From Rheinheimera pacifica (GTDB lineage Bacteria; Pseudomonadota; Gammaproteobacteria; Enterobacterales; Alteromonadaceae): DNA of 64,000 nucleotides. The stretch spans positions 1 through 64,000 of the forward strand of contig NZ_FNXF01000010.1 in NCBI RefSeq assembly GCF_900108485.1, in the 5' to 3' direction. The notes below the pieces were generated by a model. The model worked only from the letters and a program-made list of their open reading frames with translations, searched no databases and was not told the origin of the DNA. Position 1 is the stretch's first letter. Every line of letters begins with the position of its first letter. Position numbers and translations under genes: made by a program. This document shows positions 24,598-34,961 of this stretch, piece by piece.

Positions 24598-27330
24598 TTA
24601 GAACGAATTAAGCGCTGCTAGAGCTACTGCACTCTGATAGAAAATCTGTGTTACCTGCGCCCACAGGCTGAGGTTATCTTTATACTCAGTATCCAGCGGC
24701 ACTATAATAGTGTCACCAGGTTTGAGCTCTCCTCTAGATACGGCAAACCAACTGTTTGTTGGCACCATAACAGACCCATCTGCACGAATAACATAAGTTC
24801 GCTCAGCATCTGCACGTTTACGCAAACCACCTGCCAATTGCAAATACTGTTGCACTGTTCGAGCGGCATCATAACGATGCGTACCAACGTGCTGAACTTC
24901 ACCCACAATAGTTATAGAGCGATTAACACGCGGTACTATAAGTTTGTCACCATCTTCAACACTAATGTCAAATGCAGGATTTGCTGCTATTGCCTGCTCC
25001 AAATCTATAACCAGACGCCCTATCGGTCTGATTCTTTCAATTTCTCTTAACATTAACATAGCATCGGCCGGAGCAATTTGATTCCCTTGAGCTGCTAATG
25101 CTCTGGTGGCAACATCTGACTTTAGCTGTTCAACAAGTTTTGCGTATTGTACTGTCTCTTTTTCCTTAATCTGTTCACGAGTAAACACTGCGCCAAATAA
25201 AAAGGAGTTCTCAGTAACACCACCGGCACGGGCAATTACCTGCGATAATGTTTCGCCTTGTTGAACTGTGTACGTACCAGGGAACCGTACCTCACCTTCC
25301 AACGTGATTTCCCGTTGTGATGTCCAATTAGGTACACTAAAAATATTCAGACGGTCACGGCTTTGCAATGCAATATTATCACTATCATTTTCTGAGAACA
25401 GTTGCTGTAAGTTAAGACGTTTATGGCTAACTTCGACACCATTACGATTGTCAGCGTGTTTAATTACCCGGCTCAACTCTGCCTGATTAATATATGCAGC
25501 ATCAGTTAACCCCCCGGCGGCTGCAATAAGATCACTTACACGGGATCCTGTGCTTAGCGGATATTCACCCGGAACTCTAACCGCACCGGTAACAGAAACA
25601 GTTGCGAGACTATTATCATTACGGGATTGCAAACGTAGCTGTTGTAATATGGGGTAGAGAATTTCTTTGCGACTAAGATGTTTACTCAACAATAGTACTT
25701 TCGGGTTGGTAAACAAATTGCTAAAAATATGGCTTAACTCTGCAGTTAGCAATCGATGTTGCTCTTCAACTGATAAATGTTCAGTTGGAATCTCGATAGC
25801 ATCACTACTAGGAGGTAATGGAACTTCATTTTCTGCTAACAATTCAAAAGCACTTTTTGTTAAATCAGCCATTAACCAGCGTTGATCGCTGTTTGACTTT
25901 AGCTTTTCTGTAATATTATCGCGTAACTTTGTATCTAATTTTGTCCGTTCAAATGCTTCGTTTGCATAATGAAACAAGAGAATGCGATCGCGTGGTTGTA
26001 ATTGCAGGTCATTTGTTCCACTTGGGTTTGCAATAGCTTTAGCTGGGCTGAACTGTAAAAACTCAGTGATAGTACCTGGCGTACCTTCACGTACAATTAA
26101 TGCATAATCCAGATCGGCGGTAGGTAACAAATCTGACCAGTGATTACGGATCAGATCGGTTACTTTCATACCACTACGCCAGGCATAAAAACCCGGCCTT
26201 GCTGCGGCTCCTGCAATAACGATCTGGTTTTCTGCTTGCAGCGATGCAGCATCTACACGTAAGACATCACCACTATTTATGCGCATCTGGCGAGTATTAG
26301 TATCTGTGAGATCAAGGTTCTGCAGAGTACGAACATTATTGTCAAATCGCTCCAATACGGCAGCTCTTGGGTAAGCACCGGCTTTTGTTCCACCGGCCAT
26401 TGACAGTAAATCGCCCAATGATTCTTTTGACTTTACTTCATAAATAGCGGGTCGCTTTACCTCTCCGCGCACTTCTGCAAGGGTAGTTACCGGCGCAACA
26501 AAAACGACATCGCCATGTTGTAAATGTACGTCATTTTTATTATCGCCCCTGAGTAATAGGTCATACAGATCAAACTGTGCCACCGTTGCACCTGCACGTC
26601 TTACTGTAATTTCACGTAGACTACCGATATCAGACACACCACCTGCCGTAAATAAAGCCTGAGTAACGGTTGTAAGAGCAGAAACTGCATAGGCACCAGG
26701 ATACTTTGCCTCACCGGCAACAAATACGTTGATAGTTCTAAGTTCGCCCATGCTTATGGCTGCATTTACGCCTATGCTAGCCTGCTGAACGCGTTCAACT
26801 ATCAAATTAGCCGCGGTAGAAAAATTTAGTCCGCCAACCGTAACAGGCCCAACATCAGGCACAAAAACCTTGCCGTCACGACTAACCGTAAGTCTGACTT
26901 CATTATTTTGTTTGCCAAACAACTGCAACAGTAACTGGTCATCAGCCCCCAAAATGTAATTATCAGGTACTGGCATAGCAGATACTGGTGCAAAAGTACT
27001 TATTTCAGCATCAAACATCCTTAAGCCAAAACGCTCTGCTTCGTCGCTTTTGGGCTGCTGTCGCGCGCCAGCAAGCTGTTGCTCATCACGTCTGGTTTGG
27101 GTTAACTCTGTTACAGAGTTACTCCGGTTGTTCGCTGTCGAACTTGTGTTTTGTCCTTGTCGCAGCAAAGAAACATCGAAACCATATTGTTTAGCCAGTC
27201 TTTCCTGTTCGGCACTGGGTAATTTTTTGAACTGCTCGATCATCGCAGGCGATGGCGTTACTGCATAAGCTTGCAGTGTTACCAGGCTTAGTAAACTGGC
27301 TATTAAGACTAGCTGAACAAATTTAAGCAC
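24598..27330 (-). CDS. polysaccharide export protein with multiple SLBB domains (Wza-like)
   Basis: At 910 residues this is more than twice the size of E. coli Wza. After a signal peptide (cleavage near AYA, residue about 24) comes a Poly_export domain (NYILGADDQLLLQLFG...VPDVGPV) and then several SLBB units with the repeating pattern V.GEV..PG.Y.V....TV...I..AGG, near 205, 285, 370, 560, 655 and 810. There is no lipobox cysteine, unlike classical Wza. The start is GTG with GGAG 7 bp upstream. It forms or gates the outer-membrane exit of the polymer. Similar long SLBB proteins occur in other marine gammaproteobacteria. Confidence 0.88.
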   Translation of the reverse strand: MLKFVQLVLIASLLSLVTLQAYAVTPSPAMIEQFKKLPSAEQERLAKQYGFDVSLLRQGQNTSSTANNRSNSVTELTQTRRDEQQLAGARQQPKSDEAERFGLRMFDAEISTFAPVSAMPVPDNYILGADDQLLLQLFGKQNNEVRLTVSRDGKVFVPDVGPVTVGGLNFSTAANLIVERVQQASIGVNAAISMGELRTINVFVAGEAKYPGAYAVSALTTVTQALFTAGGVSDIGSLREITVRRAGATVAQFDLYDLLLRGDNKNDVHLQHGDVVFVAPVTTLAEVRGEVKRPAIYEVKSKESLGDLLSMAGGTKAGAYPRAAVLERFDNNVRTLQNLDLTDTNTRQMRINSGDVLRVDAASLQAENQIVIAGAAARPGFYAWRSGMKVTDLIRNHWSDLLPTADLDYALIVREGTPGTITEFLQFSPAKAIANPSGTNDLQLQPRDRILLFHYANEAFERTKLDTKLRDNITEKLKSNSDQRWLMADLTKSAFELLAENEVPLPPSSDAIEIPTEHLSVEEQHRLLTAELSHIFSNLFTNPKVLLLSKHLSRKEILYPILQQLRLQSRNDNSLATVSVTGAVRVPGEYPLSTGSRVSDLIAAAGGLTDAAYINQAELSRVIKHADNRNGVEVSHKRLNLQQLFSENDSDNIALQSRDRLNIFSVPNWTSQREITLEGEVRFPGTYTVQQGETLSQVIARAGGVTENSFLFGAVFTREQIKEKETVQYAKLVEQLKSDVATRALAAQGNQIAPADAMLMLREIERIRPIGRLVIDLEQAIAANPAFDISVEDGDKLIVPRVNRSITIVGEVQHVGTHRYDAARTVQQYLQLAGGLRKRADAERTYVIRADGSVMVPTNSWFAVSRGELKPGDTIIVPLDTEYKDNLSLWAQVTQIFYQSAVALAALNSF

Positions 27331-27674
27331 CCGAAAACTCCAGTGTTGTTGGTCTTGATTTTATATTTTTAACAGCCTTAAACACTAAACGACACCAGCT
27401 AGTAATTTTCTGATATCTGTGAGAGTGAAGCTGTTTTATAAAGTCTTGTGGTTAAAGCAACAGTTATGACCACAATATTGGCAAAAAACTGCAGAATTTT
27501 ACCGTTTTTTTGCTGACTAATCGAATGTTATCGTGTTTTTATACTGTCTACCGGTGGTTCTGTACTCTTTTTGGCCACTCTTTGTTAATTATCTATTTAT
27601 CTTAATTTACTAGGTATTGGCATTAACCTGATTGGATAAGATTAAATAATGTCTTTAGACCTCTGAACAGGTAA
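27331..27674. other. 344-bp intergenic region between rmlD and the SLBB export gene
   Basis: No ORF, hairpin terminator or tRNA is seen. The stretch is AT-rich and lies upstream of the GTG start at 27330, so it probably holds the promoter and leader of the export/assembly sub-operon. I looked for a JUMPstart/ops element (GGCGGTAGCGTG) on the coding strand and found none. No -35/-10 pair with good spacing stands out. CACTAAA near 27390 is a single unit, not an array. Confidence 0.6.
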
Positions 27675-28565
27675 TTAACCACTATATTTTTTCTGGCCGT
27701 CCTTTTGAAACTTTGCAACAAGGCAGTCTAATGCTGGCCCCCAAGCTAGGCTATTAATACTGAAAGTGTTTGCAAACCTATCACAATTCAACACTGAATT
27801 TCCGGGGCGTAATGCCAATGATGCCCACTTAGTACTGCTAACAGCCTGCATATTAACCTTAAGCTGATGCGCGGCAAAAATAGCTTCTGCAAACTGGTAC
27901 CAGCTAACTGCCGGGCTGCCTGCCAGATGATAAATACCATAGGCTAAACTGCCCTGCTGCTGATAGCGTTGCAAAAGTTGCAGCACCGCTGCGGCAAGAT
28001 CCCCAGCGTAAGTGGGGCAACCGAATTGATCATTTACCACCTGAATTACCTGGCCGCGTTGTGCCAGCGTTAGCATAGTGCGGTAAAAGTTATGGCCAAA
28101 TTCACTGAATAGCCAGCTGGTACGCAAAATAACATATTTACTGCAGGTAGCCTGTATGAAGTGCTCGGCCTGTAACTTAGAGTGACCATACACATTAAGC
28201 GGTGCGGCAATATCCTGCTCTGTGTAGGCTTTATTGCTTTGGCCGTTAAACACATAATCGGTAGAGAACTGCAGCAATAAGCTGTTGTACTGCTGGCAAA
28301 GCCTAGCCAGTTGCCCTACAGCAGTGGCATTAACAGCAATGCATGCGGCAGCTTGCTGCTCGGCGTTATCAACTGCGGTGTAAGCAGCGCAATTTATTAC
28401 CACATCAGGCCGGTACTGTGCCATGACAGTAGCAACAGCGCTGAGGTCGGTAATATCCAGCTGGCCGCGGCTTAGCGCCAGGTACTGAAACTGTTGCAGC
28501 TGTTGTAGCTGTTTCAACAGGGCCTGCCCCAGCTGGCCCTTAGCACCCAGTAATAACAGCTTCAT
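27675..28565 (-). CDS. rmlD: dTDP-4-dehydrorhamnose reductase
   Basis: The 296-residue SDR protein has LLLGAKGQLGQALLKQL (NADPH-binding), INCAAYTAVDNAE, FSTDYVFNG and YGHSKLQAE (YxxxK), all as in RmlD/RfbD. It performs the last step of dTDP-L-rhamnose synthesis. It overlaps rmlC by 4 bp. It marks the end of the first precursor block, followed by the 344-bp gap. Confidence 0.95.
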   Translation of the reverse strand: MKLLLLGAKGQLGQALLKQLQQLQQFQYLALSRGQLDITDLSAVATVMAQYRPDVVINCAAYTAVDNAEQQAAACIAVNATAVGQLARLCQQYNSLLLQFSTDYVFNGQSNKAYTEQDIAAPLNVYGHSKLQAEHFIQATCSKYVILRTSWLFSEFGHNFYRTMLTLAQRGQVIQVVNDQFGCPTYAGDLAAAVLQLLQRYQQQGSLAYGIYHLAGSPAVSWYQFAEAIFAAHQLKVNMQAVSSTKWASLALRPGNSVLNCDRFANTFSINSLAWGPALDCLVAKFQKDGQKKYSG

Positions 28566-29095
28566 GCCAGTGCTGCGGTAAAGCTGGATGCTGCGGCATC
28601 TTTTGCCGACAGCAACTGTGGTAGTGCCGGCCAGGTAATGGCCAGTTGTGGGTCATTCCAGCAAAAACTGGCTTCATCGGCGGCGTTATAGTAACTACTG
28701 GTTTTATAGATTACGTCAGCAACGTCTGACAGCACCAGAAAACCATGGGCAAAGCCCGGTGGCAGCCACAATTGTTGCGCGTTATGCTCAGATAACACTA
28801 CGCCCTGCCATTGGCCAAAGGTGGCTGAATTTTTGCGGATATCTACAGCAACGTCATAAATTTCGCCGCGTAACACGCTGACAAGTTTGCCCTGGGGTTG
28901 ATTGCGCTGAAAATGCATACCCCGTAGCACACCTTTTACCGAGCGTGACCAGTTGTCCTGCACTAACGCCTCTGTGATACCAGCGTTAGAGTAGCTGGCA
29001 GCGCGGAAGCTTTCCTGAAAAAAACCACGTTCATCGTTAAAGCGATTTGGCTGCAACAGTAAACAACCGGCTAAACAGGTAGGTGTAATATTCAT
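28562..29095 (-). CDS. rmlC: dTDP-4-dehydrorhamnose 3,5-epimerase
   Basis: This 177-residue cupin has the RmlC motifs: NDERGFFQESFR, QDNWSRSVKGVLRGMHFQ (with the catalytic-type His), GEIYDVAVDIRKNSATFGQW and LPPGFAHGFLVLSD. It epimerises C3 and C5 of dTDP-4-keto-6-deoxyglucose. Together with RmlA, RmlB and RmlD it gives a complete dTDP-L-rhamnose pathway in the locus, although split into two places. Confidence 0.95.
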   Translation of the reverse strand: MNITPTCLAGCLLLQPNRFNDERGFFQESFRAASYSNAGITEALVQDNWSRSVKGVLRGMHFQRNQPQGKLVSVLRGEIYDVAVDIRKNSATFGQWQGVVLSEHNAQQLWLPPGFAHGFLVLSDVADVIYKTSSYYNAADEASFCWNDPQLAITWPALPQLLSAKDAAASSFTAALA

Positions 29096-29191
29096 TTATT
29101 TATTGCATTAGTAAAACAGGCGCTGATTATAACGTATCAGCGCTATAGCTACAGGGCAAAAGCTGCCAGGTAAAAACTACCCGGCAGAAAT

Positions 29192-30469
29192 TTACAGCCG
29201 TAAGTCGCTGTCGGCAGCGCTAAGTACGTATTTTAAATCGTACAACACACCACTGGGCTTACTAAAGGCTCTGATACCCTCAGCACCCAGTTCACGGAAC
29301 TGCTTATGGCCAACGGCCAGGATTACCGCGTCGTAAGCGCCCTGCTCTGGCTGCTGCACCGGCGTAATGCCGTATTCGTGCTGCGCTTCTGCTGCATCTA
29401 CCCAGGGGTCAAATACATCGGCTGTAACACCATATTCTTTTAGCTCAGCTAAAATATCCACTACCTTGGTGTTACGGATATCGGGGCAGTTTTCTTTAAA
29501 GGTTAAGCCCATAATTAATACTTTGGCACCGGCCACATGTACGCGGCGTTTTACCATGGCTTTTACCAGTTCGCTTACCACATAGCGGCCCATACTGTCG
29601 TTAATACGCCGCCCCGCCAGGATAACCTCGGGGTGATAACCAATGGCCTGAGCTTTATGGGTTAGGTAGTAAGGATCTACCCCTATACAGTGGCCGCCAA
29701 CCAAGCCCGGCCGAAACGGCAGGAAGTTCCACTTAGTGCCGGCTGCCAGCAGTACTTCTTCTGTATCTATACCGAGTTTGTTAAAGATTACCGCCAGCTC
29801 GTTTATCAGCGCGATATTTAAGTCGCGCTGGGTGTTTTCAATCACTTTGGCGGCTTCTGCTACCCTGATTGAGCTCGCTTTATAAGTACCGGCGGTAATA
29901 ATGCTGCCGTACAGCTTATCAACAAATTCGGCTATGTCTGGCGTAGAGCCCGAGGTAACTTTTTTAATGGTGGTAACACGGTGCTCTTTATCGCCAGGGT
30001 TTATCCGCTCGGGGCTGTAGCCAGCGAAAAAATCGACGTTATATTTAAGGCCGGAGACACGTTCGATTACCGGAATACAGTCTTCTTCGGTCGCACCTGG
30101 GTAAACGGTAGATTCGTAAATCACGACATCGCCGGCTTTTATCACTTTGCCTAAGGTTTCGGAGGCTTTAATCAGTGGGGTTAAATCGGGTTGACGATGC
30201 TCGTCTATCGGCGTTGGCACGGTAACAATATAGACATTGGCGCGGCGTAAATCTTCCAGGTTACTGCTGTAACTGAGTTTACCGGCTTGTTTTAGCTCTT
30301 CGCTGCTCACTTCAAGCGTGTGATCTTCGCCCTTATTCAGCTCACTGATACGGGTTGTATTAATATCAAAACCTAAAGTGGTGTAGTGCTTACCAAATTC
30401 AACGGCCAGTGGCAGGCCAACATAACCCAGGCCGATAATAGCTAACTGACTGTCTGCGATATTTCTCAT
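29192..30469 (-). CDS. nucleotide-sugar dehydrogenase, WbpO/TviB type
   Basis: This UDP-sugar dehydrogenase shows [47 protein letters not shown] and the catalytic cysteine in [15 protein letters not shown]. The YPGATEE variant and the HRQPDL stretch fit the WbpO/TviB group that oxidises UDP-GlcNAc or UDP-GalNAc to the uronic acid. An in-frame ATG lies 8 codons upstream, but AAAGGA is correctly placed for the ATG at 30469. The gene upstream encodes a WbpP-like C4 epimerase, the usual partner for making UDP-GalNAcA. Confidence 0.9.
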   Translation of the reverse strand: MRNIADSQLAIIGLGYVGLPLAVEFGKHYTTLGFDINTTRISELNKGEDHTLEVSSEELKQAGKLSYSSNLEDLRRANVYIVTVPTPIDEHRQPDLTPLIKASETLGKVIKAGDVVIYESTVYPGATEEDCIPVIERVSGLKYNVDFFAGYSPERINPGDKEHRVTTIKKVTSGSTPDIAEFVDKLYGSIITAGTYKASSIRVAEAAKVIENTQRDLNIALINELAVIFNKLGIDTEEVLLAAGTKWNFLPFRPGLVGGHCIGVDPYYLTHKAQAIGYHPEVILAGRRINDSMGRYVVSELVKAMVKRRVHVAGAKVLIMGLTFKENCPDIRNTKVVDILAELKEYGVTADVFDPWVDAAEAQHEYGITPVQQPEQGAYDAVILAVGHKQFRELGAEGIRAFSKPSGVLYDLKYVLSAADSDLRL

Positions 30470-30521
30470 ACTAAAAATCCTTTGTAAATCCATTTACTTA
30501 ACATTATTAAAAAAACAGAAA

Positions 30522-31526
30522 TTATTGCTGCTGAATATACCACGGCATGGCCAGTTTTAAGCCATCGCGGATGCGATACTCGGGCGCATAGCCCAGCATG
30601 GTTTTGGCTTTACTGATATCGGCTTGCGAGTGGCGCACATCACCTGAGCGAAACTCACCATATTGCGCAGCCTTGGTATAGTGAATACCATTGTCGGCCA
30701 GGCTTTGGGCCAGACCATTAAATAACTCGTTTAATGTGGTGCGATCGCCAAGGGCCACGTTAAACACTTCGCTTTGGCTGATATCGGCCAGCGCTGCGCG
30801 GATATTGGCCTGTACCGCATTGGCAACAAAACAGAAATCGCGGCTGGTTTCGCCATCGCCGTTAATCACTACATCGTCGTTGGCGATCATGGCGGCAGCC
30901 CATTTGGGGATCACCGCAGCGTAAGCGCCGTTAGGGTCTTGCCTTGGGCCAAACACATTAAAGTAACGCAGGCCAATGCTATGAAAGCCATAAGTGCGGG
31001 AAAACACATCGGCATATAGCTCGTTTACGTATTTGGTAATAGCATAAGGCGATAACGGCTTGCCAATAACATCTTCGACCTTGGGTAATGCCGGATGATC
31101 GCCATAAGTAGAGCTGGAGGCAGCATAAACAAAGCGCTTTACCCCGGCGTCACGCGCGGCCACCAGTATATTTAAAAAGCCGCTGATATTGGTGTCGTTA
31201 GTGGTAATGGGGTCGTTAATAGAGCGCGGTACCGAACCCAGAGCAGCCTGGTGCAACACATAGTCAACGCCACTGCAGGCTTGCTGGCAGTGTTCCAGTT
31301 GGCGGATATCACCGTTAATAAAACTAAAATTAGCCCATTGCGCCGGGCTAACCAGGGTTTGCACTTCATCAAGGTTGCGCCGATGGCCGGTAGCAAAGTT
31401 GTCCAGCCCTACTACCTGCTGGTTGGCTTTTAACAGTGCCTCTACCAGATTAGAACCGATAAAACCGGCACAACCGGTAACCAGCCAGCGCTTAGGGGCT
31501 TGCTGCAGTTGTTGCAGAATGTCCAT
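30522..31526 (-). CDS. UDP-N-acetylglucosamine 4-epimerase, WbpP/TviC type
   Basis: This 334-residue extended SDR has [44 protein letters not shown] (catalytic Ser/Thr) and YAITK (YxxxK). The [10 protein letters not shown] and [11 protein letters not shown] stretches are typical of WbpP/TviC, which interconverts UDP-GlcNAc(A) and UDP-GalNAc(A). It is followed after 52 bp by the WbpO/TviB-like dehydrogenase; the two enzymes normally work together. Confidence 0.9.
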   Translation of the reverse strand: MDILQQLQQAPKRWLVTGCAGFIGSNLVEALLKANQQVVGLDNFATGHRRNLDEVQTLVSPAQWANFSFINGDIRQLEHCQQACSGVDYVLHQAALGSVPRSINDPITTNDTNISGFLNILVAARDAGVKRFVYAASSSTYGDHPALPKVEDVIGKPLSPYAITKYVNELYADVFSRTYGFHSIGLRYFNVFGPRQDPNGAYAAVIPKWAAAMIANDDVVINGDGETSRDFCFVANAVQANIRAALADISQSEVFNVALGDRTTLNELFNGLAQSLADNGIHYTKAAQYGEFRSGDVRHSQADISKAKTMLGYAPEYRIRDGLKLAMPWYIQQQ

Positions 31527-31579
31527 ATTAAAATTCTCCGTTTGTCAGCTTTGTGTTTGTAGGCATTTCGTTTATTAAC

Positions 31580-32713
31580 TCAGTGCTCGCTGACATCTTT
31601 TCTGATTGCATCAATAATACGCTGACACGCTTTGCCATCGCCATAGGGGTTATGGGCAAAACTCATGCTGTCATAGTATGCCTTATCAGTAAGTAATTTA
31701 CTTACTTCTGCGACAATTTTTGTCTGGCTGGTACCCACCAGTTTTACTGTACCGGCTTCTACTGCTTCTGGCCGCTCGGTGGTGTCGCGCATAACCAGCA
31801 CAGGTTTACCCAATGAGGGCGCTTCTTCCTGAATACCGCCTGAGTCGGTTAATACCAGCGTGCTGTGGCTCATCAGATAAACAAACGGCAGGTAGTCTTG
31901 CGGCTCGATTAAATGCACGTTGGTAGCATCTGACAACAAACGGAATACCGGTTCACGCACATTGGGGTTTAAATGCACCGGATACACAATATCGCAATCG
32001 GGGAACTGCTGAGCAATTTGCTTTAATGCCGCACAGATATGCTCGAAGCCGGCACCAAAACTTTCACGCCGGTGGCCGGTAACCAGAATTAACCGCCTGC
32101 CATCCTGACCATAAGGGAATTGATCAGCAAAGCGTTGGCTTAGTACTGCATCGTCTTCTATTTTGGCCACTACCTGCAGCAGGGCATCAATAACGGTATT
32201 GCCAGTAACGACAATATGCGTCGGATTAACCTGCTCGTTCAGCAGGTTTTGCTGTGAGGTAGCGGTAGGCGCAAAGTGAAAACGGGTAATAGCACCGGTT
32301 AACTTGCGGTTGGCTTCTTCCGGCCAGGGGCTGTATATATTGCCGGTGCGCAGACCGGCTTCAACATGGCCCACTGCGGTTTTTTCATAATAACAGGCCA
32401 GTGCTGCAGCGAAAGTAGTGCTGGTATCGCCATGCACTAACACAACGTCGGGCTTAAAATCGCGCAGTACCGGTTTAATGTTTAGCAGTATGCTGGTGGT
32501 AACGTCGTATAAATCCTGGCCGGCTTTCATAATGGCCAGATCATATTCGGGTTTAATATCAAATAGCTGCAACACCTGATCCAGCATTTCACGATGTTGG
32601 CCGGTAACACAAACGCGGCTGTCGATATCCGTTTGCTGCTTTAGTAAATTAACCAGTGGCGCCATTTTTATGGCCTCGGGGCGGGTACCAAAGACGCTGA
32701 GAACTTTAATCAT
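31580..32713 (-). CDS. wecB: UDP-N-acetylglucosamine 2-epimerase (non-hydrolysing)
   Basis: This 377-residue WecB has [53 protein letters not shown] and [30 protein letters not shown], the full set of family motifs including the catalytic acids and His in these blocks. It makes UDP-ManNAc, the substrate of WecC at 22.3-23.5 kb. It is the first gene of the minus-strand polysaccharide locus; the divergent region to 32,870 should carry its promoter. Confidence 0.95.
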   Translation of the reverse strand: MIKVLSVFGTRPEAIKMAPLVNLLKQQTDIDSRVCVTGQHREMLDQVLQLFDIKPEYDLAIMKAGQDLYDVTTSILLNIKPVLRDFKPDVVLVHGDTSTTFAAALACYYEKTAVGHVEAGLRTGNIYSPWPEEANRKLTGAITRFHFAPTATSQQNLLNEQVNPTHIVVTGNTVIDALLQVVAKIEDDAVLSQRFADQFPYGQDGRRLILVTGHRRESFGAGFEHICAALKQIAQQFPDCDIVYPVHLNPNVREPVFRLLSDATNVHLIEPQDYLPFVYLMSHSTLVLTDSGGIQEEAPSLGKPVLVMRDTTERPEAVEAGTVKLVGTSQTKIVAEVSKLLTDKAYYDSMSFAHNPYGDGKACQRIIDAIRKDVSEH

Positions 32714-32870
32714 TGAAGATCCTTATCACTGTGATGGCGTAAAGCTTACCAAAAGCGCTTTTAAAGCGATAGTCAGACCGCTAAACTAGCGCGCCCTGGG
32801 TTAATTTCAACTGAATCGTTGATAATTAACTGGAAAGAGCACTAACGCTTGCAATAAAAAGGACCAACCG

Positions 32871-33170
32871 ATGTTATATCTGAACAGCCAGAAAATACCT
32901 GAATTAGCCGGTTTAACTTTTGCCCAGCGTATGGAGGTGATCCGCAAAGCCGCTGATGGCCTGCCGGTGCCCACTAAAATTACACTGAATATTATCAAGC
33001 TTTTGATACTGATACCGTTATTCTTGCTGATCGCCAGAGCCAGCGGCTGGCACATTGTTGGCTACATTATATTGCTGTTTGTTGCCTACCCTGCCATTAC
33101 CCGGCCGTTAACCTTTGCCGTATGCCGTAAAGATTTTGCCAGAATTCGCCAGCAGTTGTTTGGCCAGTAA
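32871..33170 (+). CDS. small conserved-type membrane protein of unknown function
   Basis: The 99-residue protein starts with a hydrophilic helix-forming part (QKIPELAGLTFAQRMEVIRKAADGL) followed by two hydrophobic segments (about 40-56 and 62-78) and a basic tail with CRKDFARIRQQLFG. AAAAGGA is 6 bp before the ATG, a good ribosome-binding site. It is divergent from wecB and upstream of the peptide transporter. I do not recognise the family with certainty. The topology suggests a small inner-membrane protein with both ends in the cytoplasm. Confidence 0.7.
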   Translation: MLYLNSQKIPELAGLTFAQRMEVIRKAADGLPVPTKITLNIIKLLILIPLFLLIARASGWHIVGYIILLFVAYPAITRPLTFAVCRKDFARIRQQLFGQ

Positions 33171-33326
33171 CTGGCCGCAACCTGCATACACCGGCAATTT
33201 CACGGTTTTTATCTGTTAACACCGAGGCGGATGATGACAAGATTGCCGCACATCTGCATAATCCGCAGAGCTTTGCGCCATCAAGGCGGGCAAAGCACAT
33301 AATTCTAATAAAACTCTGGGGACTCC

Positions 33327-34883
33327 ATGACTGAATCAAGCACTGTTGCGGCGGCAAATGCCACCCAGCCGCAATTTCTCGGCCATCCGGTCGGGCTTTA
33401 TGTGTGCTTTCTCACCGAAATGTGGGAACGCTTCTCTTTCTACGGTATGAAATACCTGCTGTTGTTGTATTTAACAAAGTACCACTTATTCAGTGATGCC
33501 GGTGGCCTGGATGTATTAGGCAGCTATGCCGGCCTGGTTTATGCGATGCCGGTTATCGGCGGTATGCTGGCAGACCGCTATCTGGGTATGCGTAAAGCCG
33601 TTACCTTTGGTGCCATTTTGCTGTGTCTTGGCCATTTAGGCCTGGCCTATGAAGGCTTTCAGGCTTATGTAGAAAACGGCGTGGTAGTGCAGGATACCGG
33701 TGCAATACAGGTGTTTTACTTTTCACTGGCGCTGATCATTATGGGTGTAGGCTTTTTAAAGCCAAACATTTCTACCATAGTGGGCCAGCTGTATGGTAAA
33801 GAAGATGCCCGGCGTGATTCTGGCTTTACTATCTTTTATATGGGTATTAATACCGGCTCTTTTATTGCCACCTTACTGGTTACCTATGTAGGTGAAAGCT
33901 ATGGCTGGGGTTACGGTTTTGGCCTGGCCGGTATTGGTATGGTGCTGGGGTTAATTGTGTTTTTAGCCGGCCAGAAATACCTGTATGGTTATGCTGAACC
34001 CTCTAACCCTACCCTGCTAAAAGAAAAAGTTTTTGCTGGTATCGACCGCGAATGGCTGATTTATCTGGCAACTATACCGGCGCTGTTTGTAATGTGGCAA
34101 CTGGTGCAATATAACCCTGTGGTACATAACACTTTGCTGGGGTTATCCTTTGTAGTGCTGGTGGGCATTATCTGGTTTATGGTGACGCAATGTACTAAAG
34201 AAGAGCGTGACCGGATGATGGTATTAATAGTACTGACCATTTCAACGGTGGTGTTCTGGGCGTTGTTTGAGCAATCGGCGTCTTCAATGACCTTATACGC
34301 CGACCGGGTAATGGATCGCAATGTGTTTGGTTTTGAAACCACCGCAGGCCAGTACGGCGCGTTAAACCCAATGTTTATTATTACGCTGGCCCCGTTTTTT
34401 GCCTGGTTGTGGATTTTTCTGGCCAAACGCAATATGGAGCCAAGCACCCCGGTTAAATTTGCGCTGGGTATTATCCAGGCCGGTTTAGGTTTTGGTGCTC
34501 TGGTACTGGGTGCGCAGTTCCCTAACGAAGCGGGCCTGGTTGGTGCAGGCTGGATGGTATTGGCCTATATGTTACACACTATGGGTGAGCTGTGTTTATC
34601 TCCGGTGGGTTTATCGGCAGTAACCAAGCTGGCAGTACATAAAGTGGTTGGTGTAATGATGGGAGCCTGGTTCCTGGCTACGGCTTACTCAGAGTTATTA
34701 GCCACCCAACTGGCAAAACTGGCGGCGATTGAAGTACCGGCCGGTGAAACTGTTGAAGTAAGTGCAGCATTGGCAGGTTACACCGAGCTGTTCAGCTTTT
34801 TGCTGTATGTTGGTCTTGGTATTGGTGTCTTTATGCTGTGTATCAGCCCCTGGCTGAAAAAACGTATGCACGGCGTGCATTAA
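33327..34883 (+). CDS. POT/PTR-family proton-coupled oligopeptide transporter
   Basis: This 518-residue major-facilitator protein of the POT (DtpA/YdgR) family imports di- and tripeptides with protons. The family motif is present as EMWERFSFYG (ExxERFxYYG variant) in the first helix. GGMLADRYLGMRKAVTFGA is in loop 2-3 and FYMGINTGSF is the second PTR2 signature. About 14 hydrophobic helices are visible, with MGELCLSPVGLSAVTKLA in helix 10. It is monocistronic: a strong terminator follows the stop within 5 bp. Confidence 0.92.
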   Translation: MTESSTVAAANATQPQFLGHPVGLYVCFLTEMWERFSFYGMKYLLLLYLTKYHLFSDAGGLDVLGSYAGLVYAMPVIGGMLADRYLGMRKAVTFGAILLCLGHLGLAYEGFQAYVENGVVVQDTGAIQVFYFSLALIIMGVGFLKPNISTIVGQLYGKEDARRDSGFTIFYMGINTGSFIATLLVTYVGESYGWGYGFGLAGIGMVLGLIVFLAGQKYLYGYAEPSNPTLLKEKVFAGIDREWLIYLATIPALFVMWQLVQYNPVVHNTLLGLSFVVLVGIIWFMVTQCTKEERDRMMVLIVLTISTVVFWALFEQSASSMTLYADRVMDRNVFGFETTAGQYGALNPMFIITLAPFFAWLWIFLAKRNMEPSTPVKFALGIIQAGLGFGALVLGAQFPNEAGLVGAGWMVLAYMLHTMGELCLSPVGLSAVTKLAVHKVVGVMMGAWFLATAYSELLATQLAKLAAIEVPAGETVEVSAALAGYTELFSFLLYVGLGIGVFMLCISPWLKKRMHGVH

Positions 34884-34887
34884 TGTT

Positions 34888-34915
34888 AAAAGGGTCGGCA
34901 ATGCCGACCCTTTTT
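34888..34915 (+). terminator. rho-independent terminator after the peptide transporter
   Basis: A 12-bp perfect stem (AAAAGGGTCGGC with GCCGACCCTTTT), a 3-base loop AAT and a run of Ts follow the stop codon by 4 bp. Confidence 0.93.
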
Positions 34916-34928
34916 ATTTGAGGTTATG

Positions 34929-34952
34929 TAAAAACTCAGTGGCTTCGCCACT
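34929..34952 (-). terminator. rho-independent terminator for the yciU-like gene
   Basis: On the minus strand AGTGGC-GAA-GCCACT is followed by GAG and a run of five Ts. It lies about 10 bp after the stop of the yciU-like gene. The stem is short (6 bp) but has a proper T-tract. Confidence 0.75.
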
Positions 34953-34961
34953 CTTCGTATA

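Noticed and set aside
27331-27674. JUMPstart/ops (RfaH) element upstream of the export genes
   Set aside because: No GGCGGTAGCGTG-like sequence was found on the coding strand here or upstream of wecB.
22293-32713. Enterobacterial common antigen locus
   Set aside because: Only wecB and wecC are present; wecA, wecF, wecG, wzxE and wzyE are not, and the rest of the locus is O-unit specific.
32751-32762. AAAAGCGCTTTT palindrome upstream of wecB as an operator
   Set aside because: A single short palindrome with no second copy or regulator nearby; not enough to call a site.
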